From positions 1 through 36,796 of the forward strand of contig JAJZIN010000009.1 in assembly GCA_021810575.1 (NCBI GenBank): DNA of 36,796 nucleotides, given 5' to 3'. Below, piece by piece: positions 26,467 through 34,652 of this stretch (the stretch's first letter is position 1; the number at the start of each line of letters is the position of its first letter). The notes under the pieces were generated by a model. The model was not told where the DNA came from and did no database searches. It worked only from the letters and a program-made list of their open reading frames with translations. Both the position numbers and the translations under genes were made by a program. Source of the DNA: Thermoplasmata archaeon (lineage in GTDB: Archaea > Thermoplasmatota > Thermoplasmata > Thermoplasmatales > Thermoplasmataceae).

Positions 26467-27561
26467 TTATAGAATTAGACACTCTCTTGGCATTGTATTG
26501 AAGGCTATGCACTTGCTTCCATTGAAATAATTTGTATCTTCAATTCTTACTCCTCCCAGGTTCTCTATGTAAATCCCAGGCTCTATGGTAAACACAGAGT
26601 TTTTGAGTAAACTGTAATCATTTTTTGGAATGAGGTAAGGTTCCTCATGAACCTGAAGGCCCAGTCCATGACCAAGTCTGTGTATGAAATATTTTCCGTA
26701 ACCTTTCTTCTCGATTATACTCCGTGCGATCACGTCCATTGCTGCATATGTTGTATCTTTTCCTATCATGTTTCTGGTATCTTCGTTAGCATGCTTAACT
26801 GTTTCATACACATCAAGCATCCTTTCACCTGGATTTCCAAGGAAGAAAGTTCTGGTGCTATCTGATGCATAACCGTCAAACCTACCTCCATAATCTACAA
26901 CCACAGAATCTCCTGCTTTCGCTTTCGTATTATCAGGGGAATGATGGGGCATTGCAGCATTTTTTCCAAATGATACGATTGTTGAAAATGCAACTCCAGA
27001 AAGACCCTGATTGAAAAATTCATTCTCAAGTATCCTTGAGAACTGTATCTCCGTGATTCCAGGAACAACCTTTTCTATGGAAACTTCAAGAGATTTTTCA
27101 GATCTCTTTACTGCCTCCCTGATAGCTGATAATTCGTTCTCATCTTTTATGATCCTCAATTTCGTAAGTATGTCATCCCTGTATAGCAACTCTTTCACAA
27201 CGGTCCTTTTGAGCTCATATAAATGAAAGAACTGTAGCGTACCTTCCACTGCAATATTTTGAGATTTAATGATCAGTTCCCGGGTTATAGAATAAGGATT
27301 TTCGTCATCCTTCCAAGGTAATATGTCTCTTATAGGGCTCTCCTCGATTACCTGTTCCTTCATAAGGGATGGGCAGACAACTGTGGTATTTTGCAAATCT
27401 ACAACAAGAAGTGTCAGTCTTTCCATGGATTCAACTTCCATTCCAGTGAAATACGTGAAATTTGCACCAGGAGGAATCAGAAACGCGTCAATTGAAGAGT
27501 CTTTCATCATTCTGCGTAGTCTTTCAATTCTGTTCTTAAAAGTAGCATTATCAAGTCTCAT
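26467..27561 (-). CDS. pepQ: M24 metallopeptidase, Xaa-Pro aminopeptidase-like
   Basis: 364 residues: an N-terminal creatinase-like domain (about 1-135) and a C-terminal pita-bread catalytic domain. All five metal ligands are present: D223, D234 (DYGGRFDGYASDSTR), H298 (HRLGHGLG), E327 (TIEPGIY), E341 (GVRIEDT). It should be a dinuclear metal enzyme of the cytosol removing residues next to proline; whether it is a dipeptidase (PepQ) or aminopeptidase (PepP) is not settled. An AT-rich box lies about 15-20 nt before the ATG. It converges on treZ with a 26-nt gap. Confidence 0.9.
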   Translation of the reverse strand: MRLDNATFKNRIERLRRMMKDSSIDAFLIPPGANFTYFTGMEVESMERLTLLVVDLQNTTVVCPSLMKEQVIEESPIRDILPWKDDENPYSITRELIIKSQNIAVEGTLQFFHLYELKRTVVKELLYRDDILTKLRIIKDENELSAIREAVKRSEKSLEVSIEKVVPGITEIQFSRILENEFFNQGLSGVAFSTIVSFGKNAAMPHHSPDNTKAKAGDSVVVDYGGRFDGYASDSTRTFFLGNPGERMLDVYETVKHANEDTRNMIGKDTTYAAMDVIARSIIEKKGYGKYFIHRLGHGLGLQVHEEPYLIPKNDYSLLKNSVFTIEPGIYIENLGGVRIEDTNYFNGSKCIAFNTMPRECLIL

Positions 27562-27591
27562 AATAAGATATAATTAACCTGATATTAGCAA

Positions 27592-28173
27592 TTACGTAAT
27601 GTAAGAAGTGGCATCCGAGTCAAAGTTATTTACAATCTTCATTTTGCTTCCATCTCCACTGGGCAGAAGAAGCAGGCTGGGATAAAGCTGCCACAGATCC
27701 GAGGCCCCTATTCTTGCAGCAATATGATCTTTTCCAAAGGCCATCCTTGTTACCAGTGCAGTCATTCTCCTGGCTTCCATCTCATCCACATAACCTACTG
27801 AATGGATGTATTCATGGGCAAGAATTGTGAACAGGAAGGAATTGAATTCTTTTACTGTATGCGTGGCTGACCGCATATAGCCTACGATAGTTTCATTCAT
27901 GACTATATAATTACCTCCCAACTGCCAGTATGCGCCAACTGTGTTTGGTAAATTTGAAAGTGCCAGTCCTAGACCTGTTCTTTCCTTTCCCAGAAATTTC
28001 TTTACATTCTTCTTAACCAGTTTGAATATCCTGTTGTAATCCGTTCTTTCAGATTCCAGTACCTGATCATCTAATGTGTTAATATCCTGAAACTTATCTT
28101 CATTGAATGATAAATGAAAATCTGAACGTTTACGATCACCTAAGGTGTTTCTTTCTTCGGATAAAAATAACAT
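27592..28173 (-). CDS. Predicted zinc metallopeptidase-like protein with HExxH motif, 193 aa
   Basis: 193 residues, soluble, without signal peptide. The central motif LAHEYIHSVGYVDEMEAR contains HEYIH (120-124) and downstream acidic residues E131 and E133, the pattern of a gluzincin/minigluzincin-type metalloprotease. Around it are a long charged N-terminal helix region (about 30-65) and a segment NYIVMNETIVGYM resembling the substrate-binding strand before the HExxH helix. I do not recognise a named family. A strong GGAGGTG ribosome-binding sequence 7 nt before the ATG fixes the start. The gene diverges from the APC permease. Confidence 0.72.
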   Translation of the reverse strand: MLFLSEERNTLGDRKRSDFHLSFNEDKFQDINTLDDQVLESERTDYNRIFKLVKKNVKKFLGKERTGLGLALSNLPNTVGAYWQLGGNYIVMNETIVGYMRSATHTVKEFNSFLFTILAHEYIHSVGYVDEMEARRMTALVTRMAFGKDHIAARIGASDLWQLYPSLLLLPSGDGSKMKIVNNFDSDATSYIT

Positions 28174-28180
28174 GTTAATT

Positions 28181-28187
28181 CACCTCC
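28181..28187 (-). promoter_or_regulatory. Strong Shine-Dalgarno sequence of the HExxH gene
   Basis: On the minus strand GGAGGTG lies 7 nt before the ATG at 28173. It stands out because most genes here seem leaderless or have weak sites. Confidence 0.6.
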
Positions 28188-28305
28188 ATTCAATCTGTAT
28201 TGAATATTTATTGATTACGATTATTTTACACAAATTCACTTTCTGTCTGTCAATATTAATTCGCACTTCACCTCACTAAAATTAAGAAATATATAAAACT
28301 ACATT

Positions 28306-28314
28306 ATAAATAAT
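28306..28314 (+). promoter_or_regulatory. TATA-like box for the APC permease
   Basis: TTATAAATA lies about 31-39 nt before the ATG at 28345, which would give a transcript with a leader of about 10 nt. The upstream frame closes at 28327, so no earlier in-frame start exists. Confidence 0.4.
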
Positions 28315-28344
28315 CTTTTAGTAATATGATGTCTATGGAATATC

Positions 28345-29979
28345 ATGGAAAATGACATAGGGATCACCTCAGGTGATGGTTATGAAACCACAAAAACTGG
28401 ATTGAAAAGAGGAATAACGACTGGTCAGGCCATAATGTTCGGTGTAGGAGGTGCAGTAGGTTCAGGCATTCTTTTCGCTGCCGCTGGAGGTCTTGTTTAT
28501 GCAGGGCCGGCAGATATAATTTCCTGGATTTTAACTGCGATATTCATCGTCCTTGTTACACTCCCGTTTGCAGAATACGCTGCAATGTTTCCAAGATCAG
28601 GGATCAGTGCAAGGGTTGCTTATTATTCGTATGGGTCATACGGTGGATTTTTATCAGGATGGGCCTTATTGATATGGGCTGCTACAATTCCAGCTATTGA
28701 AGCAGTAGCAGTTTCAACTTATGCATCATTCTACTTTCCATTCCTGTATAATTCAACTACTGGTGTGCTGACAGGATATGGTATATTGCTCTCCGTTCTC
28801 CTATTACTTGGATTTTTCTTTTTGAACCTTGTGGGGATAGGAAAATTCTCAGCGTTCAACAATATCTTAACGTGGGTCAAAATAGGAATAGTAGTTGCTT
28901 TTATTGTAATACTACCTATATTCATCTTCCATCCTGCTAATTTCACCACTCCTGAGTTTGCGACCTCATTTGGAGGAATATTCATTGCGATTCCAGCCTC
29001 AGGAATTCTTTTCTCCTTTGGTGGTTACAGGCAGGTTGCCGATATGGCAGGGGAGGTGAAAAATCCTAAAAAATCAATGCCAAAAATAATAGGTGCTGTA
29101 CTTGCTATACAGAGTCTGCTGTACATAGGAATGGCTGTTGTCATGATCGGTTCAGTAAACTTTAGTGGATTTAAGATTAAGGCAGGTGATTGGGCCAAAA
29201 TATCCACTCTAGGATCTCCCCTTGCTGATATAATGAAAAGTAATCTTTCATTTGTTAGTCCTTCTGTGGCAGGTCTGCTTTCTATTCTGATAATCATCTT
29301 CTTCATATTTGCTATATTCTCTCCAGGTGGAACACTGGGAGTTTATCTCACAGGTGCAAGCAGGATACTGTTTGGATATGCTGAGGAAGATGCGCTTCCG
29401 GAAAAGTTGAAATATACAACGAAGCACGGTGCACCTGTATTTTCACTGATAATAATTGTAATCATGTCAATTATTTTCCTATTGCCCCTTCCATCCTGGT
29501 ACGCACTGGTAGATTTTGTGGTGGTTGCTGCAGTGGCAAATTTCGCCGTAGCGTCATTGAGTTTGCCAGTCTTAAGAAGATTGTATCCAAATCTCGAGAG
29601 GCCTTTCAAGATACCATATGCAACACTCTGGTCTCTGGTTGCTTTCGTTATAGCCACATACCTGATTTATTGGTCAACCTATCCAACAACACTTTACGCT
29701 TTGGGGGCAACACTTGCTGGGTCGCTTGTGTTTCTATACCAGGCTTACAGGAAGAACTTTAAGAATCTCAATCTTTCAAATTCAATCTGGATTCCCATAT
29801 ATATCGCTGGAATGATTGTACTATCATATCTTGGAGGCACACCTACTGGGGGCATAAATTTCATTCCGTATCCTTACGATTATCTAGTACTGTTCATCTA
29901 CGCAATCATATTCTGGGGAATTGGACTGTTCTCTGCGCCAAAGGAACCACTGATGTCAACGGATGCCCTGCTTGATTGA
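28345..29979 (+). CDS. APC superfamily amino acid permease
   Basis: 544 residues, with about 12-14 membrane helices. The first helix carries the APC signature GVGGAVGSGILFAAAGG (about residues 33-49), and FGGYRQVADMAGEVKNPKKSMP (about 227-248) is the typical loop after helix 6. It likely imports amino acids with protons, common in peptide-feeding Thermoplasmatales. The substrate is not predictable. It has its own promoter in the divergent region with the HExxH gene; nothing follows it in operon distance. Confidence 0.9.
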   Translation: MENDIGITSGDGYETTKTGLKRGITTGQAIMFGVGGAVGSGILFAAAGGLVYAGPADIISWILTAIFIVLVTLPFAEYAAMFPRSGISARVAYYSYGSYGGFLSGWALLIWAATIPAIEAVAVSTYASFYFPFLYNSTTGVLTGYGILLSVLLLLGFFFLNLVGIGKFSAFNNILTWVKIGIVVAFIVILPIFIFHPANFTTPEFATSFGGIFIAIPASGILFSFGGYRQVADMAGEVKNPKKSMPKIIGAVLAIQSLLYIGMAVVMIGSVNFSGFKIKAGDWAKISTLGSPLADIMKSNLSFVSPSVAGLLSILIIIFFIFAIFSPGGTLGVYLTGASRILFGYAEEDALPEKLKYTTKHGAPVFSLIIIVIMSIIFLLPLPSWYALVDFVVVAAVANFAVASLSLPVLRRLYPNLERPFKIPYATLWSLVAFVIATYLIYWSTYPTTLYALGATLAGSLVFLYQAYRKNFKNLNLSNSIWIPIYIAGMIVLSYLGGTPTGGINFIPYPYDYLVLFIYAIIFWGIGLFSAPKEPLMSTDALLD

Positions 29980-30669
29980 TGTTCCGTTGAAAATTTCTTA
30001 AACTATTTTTAAAAATTATCTATCCAATTCTTTTGATTATAGATGAATTCAAACCTGTTCAAACAGAACCATTGATAGCTTTGGGCTCGCGAAAGATCGA
30101 TTTCCCGTTATCAACCAACTCCTATCATTCTGAAAGGTGTAACTGGCCACCTTTTGATTAGACCTCAATACAGAGATCAGCAGCCAACATGAGAGTGGTC
30201 TACGCTACAGTAAATAAGTATCAAAGGAAAGAAGTAAAGATGTTCCATTTAGTGGAATATCAATAGCCCTGTCAACTTTGGTAATATCCAGGTTCTTTCT
30301 AAATTGAACTTATTACCTGTACTTATTTTCATCTTGTTCACACTGATTTCTCAGTTAACAGTTTTTACAGATCGGACAATTAATTTAGTCTAGACTGTTT
30401 CCATTTACCTTCATATAATAACTGGTGAGATTGAATTTAAAACGATGAACTATCATAACCGTTTAAATCATTGGAACAATAGCGTTTCCTTATAAAACAT
30501 AATCAAGCTCTCTGGCATAGGCATTCATATAAAAAATTGTGAAGTTAAATTATAAAATTTGAATTAAAAATATTAATAAAAAACAATTACCGAAATTCAT
30601 TCTCACTCTTTATTATGAAAATGATTTAAAAATAGATTTATTATTGAATTAGTGGACCAGCCGGCTAAA
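29980..30669. other. Gene-poor gap of about 690 nt
   Basis: No intact gene is visible. The left half contains one degraded open stretch (30042-30266, listed separately); the right half (about 30270-30660) is AT-rich with no ORF, tRNA or clear repeat that I could find. It separates the core-metabolism part from the accessory part of the window. Confidence 0.6.
30042..30266 (+). pseudogene. Degraded coding remnant (possible transposase piece)
   Basis: One frame reads through 75 codons with a single internal TAG (30159-30161) and a final TAG (30264-30266). The second part, from about 30198, reads MRVVYATVNKYQRKEVKMFHLVEYQ-like protein sequence with a normal residue mix, unlike the surrounding AT-rich DNA. 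It resembles the tail of a transposase to my eye, but I cannot name a family. No terminal inverted repeats were seen around it. Confidence 0.3.
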
Positions 30670-32586
30670 TTACTTGGAAGTTCTCTTCCTCATAATTAAA
30701 GCTGCTCCTGCCCCTATTGCTGCTATTGCAACTATTACACCTGCAATGATGTATAGATATGAGTTAGAAGCGCTTGCAGACTTTACATTGTCATTTGCGA
30801 ACTTTAGTGATACAGATATTGAATGACCACTGACTGTGAATGTACCATTTATATCATGATATGACTTATCATTTGAGCTGGCAAAGTATGAATAGGTTGT
30901 GTTTGAAAGGCCAATAGTATAGCTGGATTCAGATTGTGGTCCGGATGATGCCATTAGAGTTGAATTCACATACCATATTATTCCAGATGGCAGACCGGTC
31001 TCAGTAAATGTCACACTGTATTTCACCAGTGTGAATGTGACTGATACATTTACACCATTTCCATTTACTTTGCTGGATCCACTGTGTGGTGATGCTCCGT
31101 AGTTTGTCGGTGCCTCTATCATGTAAGAGTAAGTTCCATTTGGCACAGCGAAATTAACATCAGGACTGACTGTTGTGGTAGCAGCTCCGTTCAAGGAAAC
31201 CCCCCACTGCATTCCCGATGGAAGTCCTGTTTCAACGAAATTTACACTGTAAGTTTTCTCTGTTGCTGATGTGAACATGACTGCCTGATATGCATTTTCT
31301 CCGTTGACTGATGCTGTTCCGGTAGATGGATGAATAAGTTCTGTTGTGCTTGAAGCTACAGTATACGAATATGTTCCATTAGGTTCTGTGAACATGATTG
31401 TTGATGTAGTGGATTTAAGTAATCGCCCACTTAATGTTACATTCCATGCAGTTCCAGATGGAAGACCTACTTCTGTAAATGAAATAGTATAAGTCTTTAC
31501 GGTCACATTCTGTGCTACTGTTGGGTTTACTACGTTATCGGATTCAAGGGTCACTGCTGTTTGCGCGAGTGCAAGTCCAGTCATGCTTGAATCTGTTGCA
31601 ATTGTTATATCAGTTTGTGACATAACTATGCCATAGAAAGAAGCGCCTGTACCTATTGACACACCGCTTGCAACCTGCCAGAATATGTTCTTTGGCTCTG
31701 CTCCACCCTTCAGTATTATTTGAGCACCGTTACCGAATGTCAGTCCTCCAGATATCTGGAAGATCCAGACTGAACTTGCATTACCCGTCAGGGTTATGCT
31801 TGTGGATATGGATACTCCAGTTCCCCATTTATACAACCCGGGTACAAGAGTCATGCCATTTATATTTCCGGCACCAAGATTTACGTATCCAGGATTAACT
31901 CTTCCAGCTGCATTTGTGTATGCTGTCTGCATGTCACCTATGGCTGTTGTGAGATCAGATGGTGTTGGGGATGCATATGTTGCTGCATATATTTTTCCTG
32001 TTACCATTGATGATGTTGCATATTGTCCTGTGGAGCTCAGTGTCTGGGAGAATCCCGTTATGTATGTGCTTCCTGCAGGACTGACACCAATATTTCCGGT
32101 TATGGATGTGGTTCCGGTTGTTGATATGCCTGTCTTCGCAAGTATGGTATACTGGGCTGCAGTTCCAAGTTCAACTGGTGCTATGGAGACTGGCTTCATG
32201 GCAACAAAGGCTATCGCTTCAATTACAGCTGAACCACTCACGTCAACACTGCCAGTATTGGGTGATGCTGAGTATCCTGAAATATTTCCAACAGTGAATG
32301 AATGCGTCCCATTTGCCACATGGAAGCTGATCATGCCTGTTGTGGAAACTTCAGCGGACCCACTGAGTGATACGTTCCACTGTATTCCACTGGCTAGACC
32401 AGTCTCAGTGAAGGAAACATTGTAAAGGCCAGATGATACATATGGTGTACCAGTAACACCTGAGCCTGTGAAACTGCTGGACTGATCAATAACATACAGA
32501 CTCGATGATACCATTAGTATAAGGGAGACTGCTATTGCTAAAATTACTTTCTTATTTATAATTTTATTAATATGTTTTTTATACAT
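30670..32586 (-). CDS. Membrane-anchored surface protein with DUF3494 (ice-binding-like) domain and four FTETGLPSG modules
   Basis: 638 residues. An N-terminal signal/anchor helix (14-33) is followed by module 1 (about 54-130, SFTETGLASG), then a DUF3494 domain (about 138-356) with its hallmarks: YTILAKTGISTTG, SITGNIGVSPAG, LVPGLYKW, IFWQVASGVSIGTG and ALAQTAVTLESDNV. Three more modules follow (365-440, 445-519, 523-597) and a C-terminal membrane helix (609-631) with a RKRTSK tail. The chain should be displayed outside the cell, anchored by the C-terminus. DUF3494 is a beta-solenoid known from ice-binding proteins; here adhesion or cell-surface structure is more likely (inference). Many N-x-S/T sites suggest glycosylation. 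Confidence 0.85.
   Translation of the reverse strand: MYKKHINKIINKKVILAIAVSLILMVSSSLYVIDQSSSFTGSGVTGTPYVSSGLYNVSFTETGLASGIQWNVSLSGSAEVSTTGMISFHVANGTHSFTVGNISGYSASPNTGSVDVSGSAVIEAIAFVAMKPVSIAPVELGTAAQYTILAKTGISTTGTTSITGNIGVSPAGSTYITGFSQTLSSTGQYATSSMVTGKIYAATYASPTPSDLTTAIGDMQTAYTNAAGRVNPGYVNLGAGNINGMTLVPGLYKWGTGVSISTSITLTGNASSVWIFQISGGLTFGNGAQIILKGGAEPKNIFWQVASGVSIGTGASFYGIVMSQTDITIATDSSMTGLALAQTAVTLESDNVVNPTVAQNVTVKTYTISFTEVGLPSGTAWNVTLSGRLLKSTTSTIMFTEPNGTYSYTVASSTTELIHPSTGTASVNGENAYQAVMFTSATEKTYSVNFVETGLPSGMQWGVSLNGAATTTVSPDVNFAVPNGTYSYMIEAPTNYGASPHSGSSKVNGNGVNVSVTFTLVKYSVTFTETGLPSGIIWYVNSTLMASSGPQSESSYTIGLSNTTYSYFASSNDKSYHDINGTFTVSGHSISVSLKFANDNVKSASASNSYLYIIAGVIVAIAAIGAGAALIMRKRTSK
30796..31494 (-). 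repeat. FTETGLPSG protein modules, copies 2-4 in tandem
   Basis: Three modules of about 75-80 codons each (residues 365-440, 445-519, 523-597), each opening with an FTE/VETGLPSG-type turn and Trp-x-V strand and containing a G/NTYSY segment. Such modules are common in secreted Thermoplasmatales proteins, including thermopsin-type ones. Confidence 0.75.
32197..32424 (-). repeat. FTETGLPSG protein module, copy 1
   Basis: About 76 codons (residues 55-130) starting YNVSFTETGLASG and ending with a hydrophobic strand. It is separated from the three other copies by the DUF3494 domain. Confidence 0.65.
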
Positions 32587-33109
32587 AATTAATCATGACG
32601 CCTGAGCCTATAACCTTATATAAAAAATACAAAATATTATAAAAAAAATATATAATGCATTAAGGTCTAAAAGTACTGTTAAATCAATGAAATACCTAGA
32701 TATTAGTTTAATACTAACTATTTGTATACATAACTAATATCTAGGAAAAACTGAAGAAATGTATCTTCTGTTTTTTTAAAGCTAAATATCCAAACACGAT
32801 TTCAAATGGCCATTAACTACAATTTCAAAAAAATTATTAGCACGTATGAATAACTTGAATACCTATCCAATTTAGTTATCTGGAAGCAGAAAGATATATT
32901 GATCTAATCTTTTCAAAGCCCCCTTTACAACTGAGCACACGACGCCTGCAGAATGCTGACCATATGATAATTATCTATTCAGTTATAAATCACGGATTAA
33001 CAAGTAATTTTTAACTATTATACTTCACAACGTACCTTTAAATTTTTTTCACAAAGAAAATCCATCTCAAAACGTCTTTTATGCCCCAGATCAATCAACG
33101 GACATCTAA
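32587..33109. other. AT-rich gap of about 520 nt
   Basis: No gene is visible. It contains the promoter side of the surface-protein gene (poly-A/T stretch 32620-32660) and a perfect 14-bp inverted repeat at 32695-32745, listed separately. The rest shows nothing I can assign. Confidence 0.55.
32695..32745. repeat. Perfect 14-bp inverted repeat, 23-nt spacer
   Basis: CCTAGATATTAGTT (32695-32708) is the exact reverse complement of AACTAATATCTAGG (32732-32745). The left arm can also pair internally (TTAGT with ACTAA at 32713-32717), giving two alternative hairpins. It lies about 110-160 nt upstream of the surface-protein start. It may be an operator, an element end or a recombination site. Confidence 0.6.
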
Positions 33110-33247
33110 ATTAGTGCGGGTGATCTGGTACAAACCGATGTGGGTTTTGACCTACGGGTTCATGGCGTCACAGTTATGACCATTCCAGGTGATGAACTAA
33201 TGGGTATTCTGCTGGGTGAGGAGGATTGCGGTGAGATTACCGTTTGA
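33110..33247 (+). pseudogene. Short open stretch upstream of the broken ATPase (possible gene remnant)
   Basis: A 45-codon open frame after a TAA at 33107-33109 reads SAGDLVQTDVGFDLRVHGV... and ends with TGA at 33245-33247, overlapping the ATPase start by 17 nt, as genes in a compact plasmid or viral operon do. There is no good start codon except an internal GTG or ATG. It may be the tail of an upstream gene of the same decayed element. No family recognised. Confidence 0.25.
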
Positions 33248-34044
33248 AGACCCGAAATATTCAAAGGGAAAATACGACGCATGGCTAATGCCGTGGATCA
33301 GGAAAAGAATAGCACAGAACAAGGATGTTCTTGGGCTATTTGTAGGCCCATTGGCCGTGGTAAATCTTACACCGCAATGGAGCTCGCATATACCTGCGAT
33401 GTAACAATGACAGCAGACAGGGTCATGTTCGGTGTTACTGAGTTCGTGGATTACGTGATCGACTGCAAACTCAAAAGGGGCAATGCGTCAATCCTTGATG
33501 ATGCAGGTGTATTCATGAACTCACGAGACTGGCAATCAGTCCAGAACATAGCCATATCCGTTGTGGCTCAGTCATTCAGGTACCGTAATCTCATAACATT
33601 CATAACAGTTCCAAAGTGGAACTACATTGACTCACAGACATGAGGCCTAATCAATATCTTCTTAGAGGCAACTGAACAACAGGGTGTTTTCAAGATCAAG
33701 ATACCAAAAACAAACCCGTTCAACAGGAACGATGACTTGCTCACCTATCCAATAACCCAGACACCTAACAAGGCATGAGAACTAGGAATGTATATGTCAA
33801 GACTGTTCACTTTGACATGCCACCTAAATGGCTCTACGAATCCTATGAGGAAAAGCGGGGTATTGAAATCAGAAAGAAGCAGAGAGAAGTCCAGAAGCTG
33901 TTGCACTCACTCACAGACAGCAGGGATAGGGAAAAAAAGGACAGAAGAGGTGTGTCTCAAAACTCACTCAAGAACCTAAAGCAATTCAGGGCCGAAAAGC
34001 CCACCGAAACGTCACCGAAACAATCACCGAATCAAAACCAGTAA
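33231..34044 (+). pseudogene. Broken P-loop ATPase of an archaeal mobile element
   Basis: Three frame pieces join into one ATPase. Piece 1 (GTG 33231, preceded by GAGGAGG) reaches GLFVGP; a 1-nt loss at about 33350 moves the frame, after which GRGKSYTAMELA completes the Walker A. The Walker B is NASILDDAG, followed by SRDWQS, a sensor-like SFRYRNLITFITVP and YIDSQT, then an in-frame TGA at 33641-33643 that interrupts GLINIFLEA. A further -1 shift at about 33774 is needed to reach VHFDMPPKWLYESYEEKR and the basic coiled tail. This layout matches HerA/FtsK-like ATPases in archaeal plasmids and integrated elements. The third junction could instead be an ATGA overlap of a separate small gene (33775-34044). 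Confidence 0.7.
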
Positions 34045-34276
34045 TTTCCGATGTTTCTCCCGAAAACCTATAGTGCCTCCCGTATTACTTAATTTTAAAA
34101 GACAAAGTTTTTTTTCTGTCGTGTGTACATGAAGAAAAAAATACCGATTTATTCGTTACTGCTTAATTTTAACCAAATTAATTATATGATACAACCGATA
34201 GCGTGCTGATCAAAGAGACACGCCCGATAAGAGGCCATAACCATTCAAAATCGGTGAACCCGTCTAATCATAATCT

Positions 34277-34297
34277 GGTTCAGTGATTTACTGAACC
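34277..34297. repeat. Perfect 8-bp hairpin with 5-nt loop
   Basis: GGTTCAGT and ACTGAACC enclose GATTT; the stem can extend by a wobble and a C-G pair on the outside. It is not followed by a T-run on the plus strand, so it looks less like a terminator and more like a protein or replication site. Confidence 0.5.
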
Positions 34298-34550
34298 GGT
34301 GATGACTAACCATACGAATAGCCATTATCGATAATCATCGAAATCCATGATATCGGATACAGTCCTGAATTTCCTAAAACTTACCTGCCAATGTCCTTAT
34401 TGAATTCTCTTGCTGGTACCATGCCTGATAGGATTAAGAGTAAACAAAATCAGATGGCCTGTAACGGTGCATTGACATAATCTACATAATCCCAGTGAAT
34501 AATGCATTATTATGTTACTGATTCTTACTTTATTAATATTCAGCCTTACA

Positions 34551-34596
34551 TTAAAAAAGATTTGAGGCAAACCCTGCCGTTAGATGATGCGGGGTT
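34551..34596 (-). terminator. Candidate terminator of the 34653-35471 gene
   Basis: About 55 nt beyond the stop on the minus strand, an 8-bp stem (AACCCTGC at 34570-34577 with GCGGGGTT at 34589-34596, one G-T pair) is followed by a T-run in the minus-strand transcript (about 34551-34558). Confidence 0.35.
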
Positions 34597-34652
34597 TTCT
34601 CCACAGATAAGTTTACAGTAAGTAACTGCGTGGGCAAACCTGACAAATTGAG

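Larger units (their letters stand above)
34045..34652. other. Non-coding gap of about 600 nt with hairpins
   Basis: No convincing gene. A 27-codon ORF (34129-34209) is too short to support. The gap has an 8-bp hairpin at 34277-34297, a T-run at about 34108, and a possible terminator at 34551-34596. It may hold origin or regulatory sequence of the element that carried the broken ATPase. Confidence 0.5.

Noticed and set aside
31796..32425. 209-codon plus-strand frame opposite the surface protein
   Set aside because: The opposite strand encodes a clear DUF3494/FTETGLPSG protein; this frame is valine/proline-rich shadow sequence created by the repeats.
33281..33643. A separate 120-aa gene starting at 33281
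   Set aside because: Its first 20 or so residues are out-of-frame translation of the ATPase N-terminus; the protein-like part starts only at the Walker A, so it is a frameshifted piece of one gene.
33641..33643. TGA read as selenocysteine
   Set aside because: No selenocysteine context, and the gene carries frameshifts as well, so decay explains it better.
34129..34209. 27-codon ORF beginning MKKKIPIYSLL
   Set aside because: Too short, no ribosome-binding site or context to support it.
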